From Chloroflexota bacterium (GTDB lineage Bacteria; Chloroflexota; UBA6077; SHYK01), in contig JAERMM010000001.1 of assembly GCA_016844585.1 (NCBI GenBank), positions 1 to 43,001 on the forward strand: DNA of 43,001 nt, read 5' to 3'. The notes under the pieces were generated by a model. That model did no database searches and was not told the origin of the DNA. It saw only the letters and a list, made by a program, of their open reading frames with translations. Position numbers and translations under genes: made by a program. Below are positions 32,645 through 42,040 of the stretch, piece after piece (within the stretch, counting starts at the first letter, position 1; the number at the start of each line of letters is the position of its first letter).

Positions 32645-33613
32645 TTGGAGACTCAACACCTCGATGTCGAGCAGCTCTCCGCGCTGCTGGACGGTGAGTT
32701 GGCCGAAGGCGAGCGCGGCGCCATTGCAGCGCATCTCGCAGGATGCGCCGCGTGTCGCCAGGAGCTGGAGCGTCTGCGCGGCGCCGTGATGCTGCTGCGC
32801 GCCGTCCCGCCTGCGCCGATTCCTCGGTCCTTCGCGATTGGTGATGCCTCCAGCTTGCGGCGGTTGGAGATCGAACGGCTCCCCATCATGGGCGCGCACC
32901 GTACTTCAGGCAGCGGATTCTTTGCGCGCGTTGAATTGTGGCGGGCGCTGGCCGGTCTGGCCACCGCTTTGATGGTGATGGTGTTTGTGGTCGACGCTGT
33001 CCGCCCGGATCTGGGGGCAACGACGACCTCGCGGCTCGAAGCTCCGTCGGCCGTGCGCGCTCCCGCTTCGCAGAACATAGCTGCCGAGACTTCTGCGTCC
33101 GACGCGGCTCCGCGCGCCCCGGTGGAGCGGCCTGCCCCTTCCGGCCCGCGCTCTGACGCTGTGCAGCCCGTCTCCCCGCCGGCCCCGGCCGCCGCCCCTT
33201 CTGACGCCGCGCAATCCGTCTCCCCGCCGGCCCCGGCCGCCGCGCCTTCTGACGCCGCGCAATCCGCCGCCGCGCCGGGGCCGGCCGTCTCGCCCTCCGA
33301 TGCGCCGCTTTCGGGCGCGATTCAGCGCCAATTCAGCGCGCCTGCCCCATCGGGAGAGCAAGCGGAGTCCGTCCAGGCGCCTTCCGCCGCGCAAGAGGCG
33401 GTCGGAGCGATTTCGTCTGCTGACACGGTGGCCAAAGCGGCGTCGCCCCAGCCCGCCGTGCCCTTTACGGTCGCGTCAGAAGAGGATCCTTTGAAACGAG
33501 ACCTGGGTTCGCCGTCGTTGGCGCTGAGTACTGGCCGTCTGGCGGGGCTGAGCCTCGGACTCCTTGCGCTGTTGTTCCTCGGACTGAGCGTCTTTCTGCG
33601 CAAGCGCGCGTAA
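32645..33613 (+). CDS. Putative anti-sigma factor, zinc-finger N-terminus, Pro/Ala-rich linker, C-terminal TM
   Basis: QLSALLDGELAEGERGAIAAHLAGCAACRQELERL; immediately follows the sigma gene; TTG start. Confidence 0.85.
   Translation: METQHLDVEQLSALLDGELAEGERGAIAAHLAGCAACRQELERLRGAVMLLRAVPPAPIPRSFAIGDASSLRRLEIERLPIMGAHRTSGSGFFARVELWRALAGLATALMVMVFVVDAVRPDLGATTTSRLEAPSAVRAPASQNIAAETSASDAAPRAPVERPAPSGPRSDAVQPVSPPAPAAAPSDAAQSVSPPAPAAAPSDAAQSAAAPGPAVSPSDAPLSGAIQRQFSAPAPSGEQAESVQAPSAAQEAVGAISSADTVAKAASPQPAVPFTVASEEDPLKRDLGSPSLALSTGRLAGLSLGLLALLFLGLSVFLRKRA
33152..33295 (+). repeat. 48 bp tandem repeat (3 units) coding SDAAQSVSPPAPAAAP
   Basis: Units at 33152, 33200 and 33248; the first two nearly identical, the third diverged. 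Confidence 0.85.
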
Positions 33614-33652
33614 CGCGCTGTCGCGTCTCCGCAAGGGCAACGATGCCTGGGG

Positions 33653-34351
33653 TCAGTGGCGGCCCTTTCTCGGCGGTCGCTCAAATCGGTGGCCTGGCGG
33701 GTACAGGCGCTCGATGAACTGTGCCGCTGAGGTTTCGACGGGATCCTCTGAGCGGACCACCACATCGGTAGCCTCAGGGTCGAGCAGGTTGGGCCAGTCT
33801 GCCGGAAGTCCGGCCGCGACGACACCACTGGCGGCGCGTCCCGGTTCCTCGCCCCCCACGGCGATCGCGATGTCGATGGGCACTCCCACCACCTGCTCGA
33901 GATCGTGAGCGAGCATATTCGGGTCCTCTAGTGAACCGTCGCAAACAATGGTCATGCGCGCTCCGTCTGGCGCGAGCAGGGCATCGATGACGCTTGCGTG
34001 CACGTCGAGATCCTGGCAGCGGGCCCGGGCGCGGTCGATCGCGCCAACGGCCTCCGCGTCCCGGCGGCCGAAAGTCGTGAGGTCGCCAGAAGTCGCGGCG
34101 CGCATCACCCTGCCGCGCGCGACCACGCCTGCTTCGTTCTCCGCGATCTGACTTGGGGCGACGACGACAGTTGCCAGTGCTTCGTGACCTTCGATCTCGA
34201 CCACCACGACCTGCCCCGGCACGAGAGGGTGGTCATCAGGATCGACAAACTGCAGTGGTCCTTGTCGCGCGAATCGCACGCCGACGATTGGCCCTGGTTC
34301 ATCCAGGCCTTCTCCGCCCGTCGGCACAGCGGACGCCTCGTCTCCTGTCAC
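33653..34351 (-). CDS. PSP1 (YaaT-like) domain protein
   Basis: IVGVRFARQGPLQFVDPDDHPLVPGQVVVVEIEGHEALATVVVAPSQI, RRDAEAVGAIDRARARCQDLDVH; follows holB with GTGA overlap. Confidence 0.75.
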   Translation of the reverse strand: MTGDEASAVPTGGEGLDEPGPIVGVRFARQGPLQFVDPDDHPLVPGQVVVVEIEGHEALATVVVAPSQIAENEAGVVARGRVMRAATSGDLTTFGRRDAEAVGAIDRARARCQDLDVHASVIDALLAPDGARMTIVCDGSLEDPNMLAHDLEQVVGVPIDIAIAVGGEEPGRAASGVVAAGLPADWPNLLDPEATDVVVRSEDPVETSAAQFIERLYPPGHRFERPPRKGRH

Positions 34352-35355
34352 CTGTCGCCTGTTCGGGGCAAGAACAGGGCGTAGCTCTCCAACGCGAGGC
34401 GGGGATTCGCGTTCCGGTCCAACGAGTCGGCTGTTCGCAGCGTCGCTGCGAGGGCGTCGACAACCGCTTCGCGGCTCAGCTGCAGCGCGGTTTCCTGCAC
34501 GGCGTCCCAAATGTCGATCAGGCGGACACGGTCAGCCAGCCCGCGTTGTGTCAGAAGCACGTCGCGCCAGGCCTCCGTCCAAGCTTTGAGGGTATCGCGC
34601 ACGTCGTCCGTGTGTTTGCCCCACGCCTCCGCCAGGCCGTCTGCATATCGGATGCGCTCCAAGCGGCCCTGGTTGAGGAGATCAAGAAGATCCCTAGCCC
34701 GCCTGTGACGCTCGTCCATAACGTCCGGGTGCTCGGCCGCAGTAATTGCCCAACCCGGGCGCCCCTCGCTCGCGCGGGCGATCGCCCGGGCTCGCCCTAC
34801 CTCGATGCCGTGCTCGACGGCGAGATGCTCGGCAATCTCCGCCTCCGCCACCGGGCGCAGCGCGATCACCTGGCAGCGGGATACGATCGTCGGCAACACC
34901 GCGGTCGTGACCGGCGCGGTCAGAAGGAGCGTCACGGAGCCCGGCGGCTCCTCCAGCGTCTTGAGCAGCGCGTTGGACCCTTCTTCGGCCAGGTCCTCGG
35001 CGCCGCGGATGATGTACACCTTGCACGCGGCCTCGACGGGCGTCAACGCGATGCCTTGCAGGAATTCGTGGACGTCCTTGATGGGGATGTTCTTGCGCTC
35101 GGATGGGACCTCGATCAGATGCAGGTCCGGATGGACGCTGCGAGCCGCAAGCCTGCAATGGCGGCATGACCCACAAGCGGATGAGCTGGCACAGAGCAAG
35201 GTCTGCGCGATCTCCATTGCCGTCGTGAATTTGCCGATTCCCGGCAGTCCGGTAAGGAGATAGGCGTGCGCACCGTGGCCGGCGGCCCGGCTCCGTTCAA
35301 TGAGTTCAATCGCCCACCGGTGCCCAACGAGTTGCTCCCGTCGTCCAGATTCCAA
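34348..35355 (-). CDS. holB: DNA polymerase III delta' subunit
   Basis: LLTGLPGIGKFTTAMEIAQTLLC, CGSCRHCRLAARSVHPDLHLI, EEGSNALLKTLEEPPGSVTLLLTA. Confidence 0.92.
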   Translation of the reverse strand: MESGRREQLVGHRWAIELIERSRAAGHGAHAYLLTGLPGIGKFTTAMEIAQTLLCASSSACGSCRHCRLAARSVHPDLHLIEVPSERKNIPIKDVHEFLQGIALTPVEAACKVYIIRGAEDLAEEGSNALLKTLEEPPGSVTLLLTAPVTTAVLPTIVSRCQVIALRPVAEAEIAEHLAVEHGIEVGRARAIARASEGRPGWAITAAEHPDVMDERHRRARDLLDLLNQGRLERIRYADGLAEAWGKHTDDVRDTLKAWTEAWRDVLLTQRGLADRVRLIDIWDAVQETALQLSREAVVDALAATLRTADSLDRNANPRLALESYALFLPRTGDR

Positions 35356-35442
35356 TTGGCCAGTCCAAGGGAAGGATTTCTCAGCCGATTCTACCAGTGC
35401 CCAGGCGCGCCGAAGCGACCGCAGGGGCGGACTTCATAGATA

Positions 35443-36048
35443 ATGGGACCGCACCGTTTGAGGCGTGGAGGCCGTGTGTACGTTCGACCCGGCAAGATCG
35501 AGGGCCTGTTCATCATCGAGCGGCCAACATTTGGGGACGACCGTGGCTTCTTCCGCGAGTCATTTCGCCTCAACGAGCTGGAGGAAGCACGCGGAGCTCC
35601 GGCCACCTTCGTTCAGGAAAACCACTCGCGGTCACATCGAGGCGCATTGCGGGGTCTGCATTTCGAGAACTGGGAAAAACTCGTGTACGTGCCGCACGGC
35701 GAAGTCTTCACAGCGTTGGCCGATATCCGCCAGGGCTCACCCACGCTCGGGTGCGTCGAGACATTCGTGCTCGGTGAATCGAATCGCCTCAAGCTCTTCT
35801 TGCCCGCGGCCATCGCGCACGGCTTCTGTGTATTGAGCGAGGACGCCGACTACGTCTACCAGGTGACGTCCTACTGGGACGGGTCGGACACGCGAGCGGT
35901 GGCATGGAACGACCCCGACCTCGCGGTGCCATGGCCGATTTCGCATCCGACCATCTCGGATCGGGATATTCGTGCGCCGAGCCTCCGCGAGCTGCTTCCG
36001 GAGGTGGCCGCAGCCATTCAGCGACAGGCACGCGGCTCGACGGGCTGA
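35443..36048 (+). CDS. rmlC: dTDP-4-dehydrorhamnose 3,5-epimerase family protein
   Basis: GLFIIERPTFGDDRGFFRESFRLNEL, QENHSRSHRGALRGLHFE, PAAIAHGFCVLSEDADYVYQVTSYW. Confidence 0.92.
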   Translation: MGPHRLRRGGRVYVRPGKIEGLFIIERPTFGDDRGFFRESFRLNELEEARGAPATFVQENHSRSHRGALRGLHFENWEKLVYVPHGEVFTALADIRQGSPTLGCVETFVLGESNRLKLFLPAAIAHGFCVLSEDADYVYQVTSYWDGSDTRAVAWNDPDLAVPWPISHPTISDRDIRAPSLRELLPEVAAAIQRQARGSTG

Positions 36049-36111
36049 CGTGAGCGGGAGGTTGCTCCATTACCACGGACGGTTCGACAGACCTACCAGG
36101 CGAAATGTGGT

Positions 36112-37101
36112 TTAGAGAAGCGCTCGCTCCTTCAGCAGACGCTCGACATTGCCGCCTCTCACCAGAGCCAGCTCCTCCTCGGGCCAATCCAGAGTCGTCA
36201 CGTTCTCTACGCACGCGCCCATGTGATCGCGGCACAGCCAAGGGAAGTCGGATCCCAGTGTGATGTGGTCCGACCCAACGATCGTCCGTGCCATGTCGAG
36301 CGCCGGATGCAGGAAGTTCACTGTGTCGTGGTACATGCGCTTCATGTACCAGCTCGGTGGTTCCTTGCTCAGACGCTCGCTCGCCGGTTGGCTATGGAAC
36401 CCGTTGTCCACACGCCCGAGCAGGTACATCAGCGTGCCGCCGAGGTGGGGCGTGATGACCGTGATGTCCGGGAAGCGGTCGAGCACCTTGCCGTAGATCA
36501 GCTCCATGATTGAGAGGCTGGTCGTGGTCGGCCAGCCCACGCCGGTCTCCATCCCGAGCCGGCTGAAGCGGCCGCCGTTCTCCATCTGGCCCGGATGCAA
36601 GAAGAGAATGCCGCGCATGGCAGCCAGCTCGGAGTAGAAATCATCCATCTGTGGATCGTCAAACGTGAGCCCAAAAACGGTCGGGACGACGACGCCGCTG
36701 AAACCTGGCAGCTTCGAGGACCGGTGCAGCTCGTCAATGCTGGGAGCCACGCGTGGCAACGGCAGGTTCGAGAAGAATCGATATCGGCCTGTGTGGCGGA
36801 GGCCCGCCTCCGACAACTCGTCGTTGATTGACCTGGAAACGTCGGTTGAGAACTCTGCGCTGTCGAAGAATTTCGCCGTCAGCAGCGTGCTGGAGACGAT
36901 CTCGGTATCGACGTGGCCTTCGTCCATCAAGGCGATCCGCTCGTCGAGGGCGCCGATGTGTTGAGCGTCGTTGCACACTTCCGGGCGCGAGGTCACTGCC
37001 CGCGCCCGCCCCGCGAAGCGTGAATCGCTGTTGGCTACGGACAGAAGCTCGGCCCAAGCCGCCTTCGGCGTGGTATGGCAATGGACGTCGATGTTCGGCA
37101 T
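36112..37101 (-). CDS. Amidohydrolase family 2 / decarboxylase-like
   Basis: MPNIDVHCHTTPKAAW, HPGQMENGGRFSR, HITLGSDFPW. Confidence 0.87.
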   Translation of the reverse strand: MPNIDVHCHTTPKAAWAELLSVANSDSRFAGRARAVTSRPEVCNDAQHIGALDERIALMDEGHVDTEIVSSTLLTAKFFDSAEFSTDVSRSINDELSEAGLRHTGRYRFFSNLPLPRVAPSIDELHRSSKLPGFSGVVVPTVFGLTFDDPQMDDFYSELAAMRGILFLHPGQMENGGRFSRLGMETGVGWPTTTSLSIMELIYGKVLDRFPDITVITPHLGGTLMYLLGRVDNGFHSQPASERLSKEPPSWYMKRMYHDTVNFLHPALDMARTIVGSDHITLGSDFPWLCRDHMGACVENVTTLDWPEEELALVRGGNVERLLKERALL

Positions 37102-37122
37102 TCCTCACTCCATACCGTATTC

Positions 37123-37656
37123 CTAGGTTTCACTCCGCTCGGGCATCGCCATCCATCGTTCGGTTACCCGGAGTAGTTCGAGCGGACGGAACGGCTTGGT
37201 CAGAAACGCATCGGCCCCAGCGGCCAGCCCCGCCTCCTGGTCAGCCGAGAGTTGGGAGCCGGTGAGCATTACCACATGTGTGGACCGAAGATCCGGGTCC
37301 GCACGGATCAGCCTGCAGACTTCGATCCCGCTCATGCCAGGCATGGATAAGTCCAGAAGCACAAGGCGAGGTCGTTCCTCTTGCGCAACCGCCCAGGCTG
37401 CTGGCCCCGTGTTGGCCTGTAAGACCGTGTAATCCTCACCGGCGAGGGTAGCGATGACCAGCATTCTCAGGCTCACTTCATCGTCGGCGATAAGCAACTT
37501 CGGCGGGTCCTGGCGCCCCGCAGCAGCCAACCGTCTGGACAGCCCACGTGTTTCCCGCCAGAACCCCGCCAACTCCTCCGCGTAACGGAGCATCTGTTCC
37601 ACGTCGCGGGTCGGGTCCACGGGCCGCACTGGCGCGTCATCATCAACTCTCGACAT
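37123..37656 (-). CDS. Response regulator receiver domain protein
   Basis: KLLIADDEVSLRMLVIATLAGEDYTVLQA, VLLDLSMPGMSGIEVCRLIR, MLTGSQ, GADAFLTKPFRPLELL. Confidence 0.92.
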   Translation of the reverse strand: MSRVDDDAPVRPVDPTRDVEQMLRYAEELAGFWRETRGLSRRLAAAGRQDPPKLLIADDEVSLRMLVIATLAGEDYTVLQANTGPAAWAVAQEERPRLVLLDLSMPGMSGIEVCRLIRADPDLRSTHVVMLTGSQLSADQEAGLAAGADAFLTKPFRPLELLRVTERWMAMPERSET

Positions 37657-38033
37657 GCAGGCTTTCCTTCAGCTATCGGCAGATGTGACCGTCTTCGCGT
37701 TTACGCAGCCACCCAGAGCCCCGAGGCGAGTGGAAGGTTAGCCAGATGGTCCTGGCGATCGGATGGACGGCTGGGGCTCGATGTGAAGCATACGTTGGCT
37801 ACGCCACGACCGGCAATCCAGCTCTCGACTATGCTGGAGCGCCGTGTCGAGATTTTCCATGCCGATTTCGTCATCTCGACCATACCGGCAGGCGTTTCGT
37901 TAAATCGTTCGGGCGCCTGCTCCTGCGAGACAGGCCTGGACGCGGACCATCTAGACCGATGGCGCGGGAGTTTTCCGGGAGGTGACTCGCTAGGTCCATC
38001 GCCGTCTTCCCCAAATTGAGATCCGTCGTCCGG

Positions 38034-39338
38034 TCACGTTACGGGGGCGTTAGTCCTGCCCGAAGAGCGAACGATCGAGACGAGCAGCGGCAGAGCCACC
38101 ACAACGGCTACTAGCGTGCTTGCGAGTAGCGAGGCAACACCAACACCCACGATGCCGATCCTGGGGATAAGAACAAGGCTGAGTCCGAGCGATAACACGC
38201 ACAGTAGACCACGGATGCATGCTATCAGAGTGGTGCGACCCTGCACCCGCGCTACTGCCATCACCAGGATCGTCACCAGATTCGGGATTGGCGCCAGCGC
38301 CAGGAACTGAAGCAGCTGCGTGCCCTCCCGCTCGTAGTTCTCTCCGAACACACGGAGAATGAGGGGCGCCGCCACCACGATGACGATTGAGAGTGGTGCG
38401 AGCAAACGCACCATGTGTACCAACATGCTTCGACTAAGCCGAATCAGCCCGGCTACGTCTGCGGCCCCCTCCACGGTCAGTGAGGTGCCCAGGCTGTAAG
38501 AGATCTGATGCAGCGACTGCGCGACCGTCCAGGGTAAGAAAAAGAAGGCGTTGGCCGCGGTTCCGGCCTGATGAGTCACAATCAGCGGGAGCAGCGCTAC
38601 CGACATCAAATTGAATATCGATCCGAGCGAATCTCCGACGGCATAACGCACCAGCTGCCCACGCTCCAGAGCAGTTGCATCGGGTGCGGTCGCTCGTGCA
38701 TGGCGCGGGATAATCCTGCCGAACATGTAGAGGTTCCCAGGAATGAGGAGCGCAGCGGCGGGCAGCACCCAGGAAATGAAAATACCGAAATCACTTGGGA
38801 GTGTGGTGGCGAACGCCGCCAACAGGCCGATCTTGGCCAGACCATAGCTGACATTCTTGATCGAAACCCAGCCGGCGACGCGCAGGCCAGCCAGGGCACT
38901 GTCCTGCAAAGAAAAGACGCACCATGCGGCCGCTGCTGCGATGAGCGCCAGCTTGAACGTGTGGTCGCTCTCGCCGAAGACATTGACCGAGATCGGGTCA
39001 AGCCCGTAGAAAAAGAGGATCCCTGCTGCGACCGTCCCCAACCCTCCCACAAAGTAGACCCCAGCTATGAGCGGAGCGGTTGCGTTGCCCGCGCGGGCGA
39101 TGAACCTCAGCAGCATCCCCAGGAGTGTCGACTGAAAAAGACCGGACAGCAGTGCCATGGTCGAAATGGCGAGTGAATTGAGCCCAACCTGCTCAGGTGT
39201 ATAGCTCCGAGCTGCCAGCGTCCAGTAGGCCAGCCCCAACACGGAAGTCGTTAGGTCACTCAGAATCAACGCGTACGCATTGCGGTACAGCGGGGCGCGG
39301 AGGTGCGCCAGCAGATCACGCTGCGAGGAGGAACGCAA
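38034..39338 (-). CDS. Oligosaccharide flippase / polysaccharide biosynthesis membrane protein
   Basis: Long polytopic ORF, NAYALILSDLTTSVLGLAYWTLAARSYTPEQVGLNSLAIS. Confidence 0.82.
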   Translation of the reverse strand: MRSSSQRDLLAHLRAPLYRNAYALILSDLTTSVLGLAYWTLAARSYTPEQVGLNSLAISTMALLSGLFQSTLLGMLLRFIARAGNATAPLIAGVYFVGGLGTVAAGILFFYGLDPISVNVFGESDHTFKLALIAAAAAWCVFSLQDSALAGLRVAGWVSIKNVSYGLAKIGLLAAFATTLPSDFGIFISWVLPAAALLIPGNLYMFGRIIPRHARATAPDATALERGQLVRYAVGDSLGSIFNLMSVALLPLIVTHQAGTAANAFFFLPWTVAQSLHQISYSLGTSLTVEGAADVAGLIRLSRSMLVHMVRLLAPLSIVIVVAAPLILRVFGENYEREGTQLLQFLALAPIPNLVTILVMAVARVQGRTTLIACIRGLLCVLSLGLSLVLIPRIGIVGVGVASLLASTLVAVVVALPLLVSIVRSSGRTNAPVT

Positions 39339-39364
39339 CCCGGCCCTGAGAGGAGACCTCGATA

Positions 39365-40677
39365 TCAGCCATCCGCGGCGCTGCGCGCTCCCCCGGGCTG
39401 GCCGGCTCCCGGAATGGGAAGCACCACGACATCGTACGGAGCGAGCATGAATTCCGTCCTGTTCACGATGGCACGCACGACGGCATCCCGTTTGTTGATC
39501 AACAGCATGTTGGTGGGCGACGCGAGCACTTCAACGTCCGGCGACGACACGCGCGTAGTCACTAGCGGCGTGCCGCGTGGAAAGTACTCGTTGATTGCAC
39601 GATAGACGAAGTAATTGGGAAATGGCTGCCCACCGCCTGGCTCCCGCGTGTCGCCGAGAAGCGCCTGGTTGTTGCCTCGAAATGGGTCATGATAGTCCCC
39701 CTGGGGCTGCCACCGAAACGACACCGCGCTGCCGGCTCTGAGTTCGTGATACAGCATCGAGGCCATTGCCGCGGCCTGGAAGTTCCAATTGTCGGATGAG
39801 ATGACATAGTCCTCCGCCCACCAGATCGGGAGGTCGGTCATCGCCCGGATCTGCAAGGTGACTCGAGCAAAGTTATGGGTCAGCGCGAGCAACTCGGAGT
39901 CGGTGTAGTGAAGTCTGCGCCTCGTTTGTTCCGAAGCCAGTACTCGAGCACGCGCCGATTGCGGTCCGTGATCGGCGACGCAGCGGCCCAGCCACCCCGC
40001 CCGGATCCGGTGCCCTCAATGACCAGATAGGGGCCTCCAACCTGGATGCTGGAGTCGACCGATTTGAGAGCATCGTAGACGAGGTTGTACATGCGCGTGT
40101 AGCCAACGTAGTCCCAATTATTTGCCGCGTCGTTCCAGAACCCTTTCAGCTCATTCCAGACAAGGTAGTGCCGAACATCGGGGTACCGGAGGGCCACCTG
40201 GCGCGCCAAATCCGCGAAGCTTGTGTAATGGGACGGCAGGGGTGCTTTCTCGATCTTTGTCCAATCCGTCCCGCCGGGCTGGCCACCCTTCATCCAGTCC
40301 GGTGCACAGCACAGGGTAATCACGGGCACCGCGTTCATTGATCGAATCAGGTTGATGCGACGGTCCAGCGATTCCCAGTCGTAGACGCCTGGAGCCGGGT
40401 TTATGTTGTCCGCCCCGAAGCCGAGAATGTGCTGATTCTGGTAACGAACCGCAGATGAGAGCAGCGTCTTCGCCCGGGCCACCGCATCGGGATCGCCCCA
40501 GGGGTCAAGGCTGTACTGCATGTGGGTTACCCCCAGCGTGAGCAGGCTGACCCCGGCCTGCGTCGCCGGATCAATCTCCACCGTCACTTCGCCCACCTGA
40601 CCCCTGGCAGGCCAAGGGGTGCTCCACACCATACCGGCGAGAATGACCCACGCGACCAGGGCCCTGCGCGGAATCAC
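39365..40677 (-). pseudogene. Glycoside hydrolase-like secreted protein interrupted by a frameshift
   Basis: Upstream frame 39880-40677 has a signal peptide and VWNELKGFW; the downstream frame 39365-39892 continues YTDSELLALTHNFARV...DLPIWWAEDYV; frame switch near 39902-39911. Confidence 0.7.
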
Positions 40678-40691
40678 GCGCGAACACGGGT

Positions 40692-40832
40692 GGAACCGGA
40701 AGCCGACGGGAGAGCCTGCTGTGAGGCCACTGTGATCCCCTTTAGAGCAACGTATCTGAACAAGAACCCCCTCATTGTCAAGTAACTGCCTCGCTTCCGC
40801 GCCATTTCGCGCGGAATTGTTGTGCCTAGTTC
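40692..40832 (+). repeat. Diverged intergenic direct repeat, copy 1
   Basis: Shares ggaaccgga, tgtga-N6-tgtgatcccct and cggaattgtt with copy 2 in the same order. Confidence 0.7.
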
Positions 40833-40908
40833 TGCAACAGGAATCCCCAGTAAACTACAAGATGGTCCACTAGATGACTATTACGAGAGTCTACTATCAC
40901 TAGAATGG

Positions 40909-41034
40909 CGGAACCGGACGACGGTGAGGCTTGGTGTGATGCCACTGTGATCCCCTATGTGCATATCTATGGACAGGAAATAGTATTTCAGGTAATTGCC
41001 GCCGTCCTGCAGCCGCATTGTTCGGAATTGTTAC
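40909..41034 (+). repeat. Diverged intergenic direct repeat, copy 2
   Basis: Same ordered blocks as copy 1. Confidence 0.7.
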
Positions 41035-41221
41035 GTGTTTTGGCGAATATGAACATTATTGTCACGATGTTGACACGAGGATGTTACAAAGGCGCCGCTA
41101 TCATACTCACAAGGGCAGAGTCCTATGTCACCGTTTCCGAGGCAGCCTTTTCTCCGACGAAGCGGGCTCTTTCCGAAACCAAAACGGGGCGCGAACGGGA
41201 ATCTCCGTCGTCCCGCTACTG

Positions 41222-42040
41222 ATGATAATGATGGAGCACCGTATGCGGGCAACGTTGGAGGCCGATGTCTCCATGGGCCACCGTCACATCATGATCCCCA
41301 AGAGTCTTCGCGTAAGTGTGGTCATTCCAGCGCTTAACGAAGCACAGAACCTCCCGTACGTGTTGCCGCGGATCCCGGCCTGGGTCCACGAGGTCATTCT
41401 TGTCGACGGACACTCGACAGACGACACGGTCGAAGTGGCTCGCGACCTGTGGCCCGGCGTTTGCGTCGTGACACAATCGGGCTGGGGCAAGGGCAACGCT
41501 CTACAGGCCGGCTTCCTTGCAGCAACCGGCGACTTCATCGTGATGCTCGATGCGGATGGCTCTTTGGATCCGGGCGAAATTCCGCTGTACGTCGGGGCGC
41601 TCATGGCCGGGGCCGACTTCGTCAAGGGCTCCCGATTTCTCCAGGGGGGTGGCTCCTCCGATATCACATTCATTCGGAGCCTTGGCAACCGCGTGTTCGG
41701 GTTGATTGTACGACTGCTCTTTGGCGGCCACTTCTCCGACCTATGTTATGGCTACAATGCCTTCCGGGCCGAAGCGCTCGACGTGCTGAATCCAGACTGC
41801 GACGGCTTTGAAATTGAAACCTTGCTCAACGTCCGCGCTCTCCGTCTCGGCTTGAAGGTGGCGGAGGTGCCGAGCTTCGAGCACGACCGTATTCATGGGA
41901 CCAGCCATCTGCAGGCCATTCCTGATGGATGGCGCATCGTTAAGACCATCCTGTCGGAATGGCGCTCGTCCCTCACTCCATCAGTGCGGTCCGCTCCGGC
42001 GGAGCCGACAAACTTCAATCTGTGGGAAGCGCGGAATTGA
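41222..42040 (+). CDS. Glycosyltransferase family 2
   Basis: RVSVVIPALNEAQNLPYVLPRI, EVILVDGHSTDDTVEVA, GKGNALQAGFLAATGDFIVMLDADGSLDP. Confidence 0.92.
   Translation: MIMMEHRMRATLEADVSMGHRHIMIPKSLRVSVVIPALNEAQNLPYVLPRIPAWVHEVILVDGHSTDDTVEVARDLWPGVCVVTQSGWGKGNALQAGFLAATGDFIVMLDADGSLDPGEIPLYVGALMAGADFVKGSRFLQGGGSSDITFIRSLGNRVFGLIVRLLFGGHFSDLCYGYNAFRAEALDVLNPDCDGFEIETLLNVRALRLGLKVAEVPSFEHDRIHGTSHLQAIPDGWRIVKTILSEWRSSLTPSVRSAPAEPTNFNLWEARN

Noticed and set aside
40905-41222. ORF 40905..41222 (and 40522..40785) sharing EP..DG.A.C.ATVIP
   Set aside because: The shared peptide is explained by the intergenic DNA repeat; both overlap gene starts or AT-richer intergenic sequence and do not look coding.
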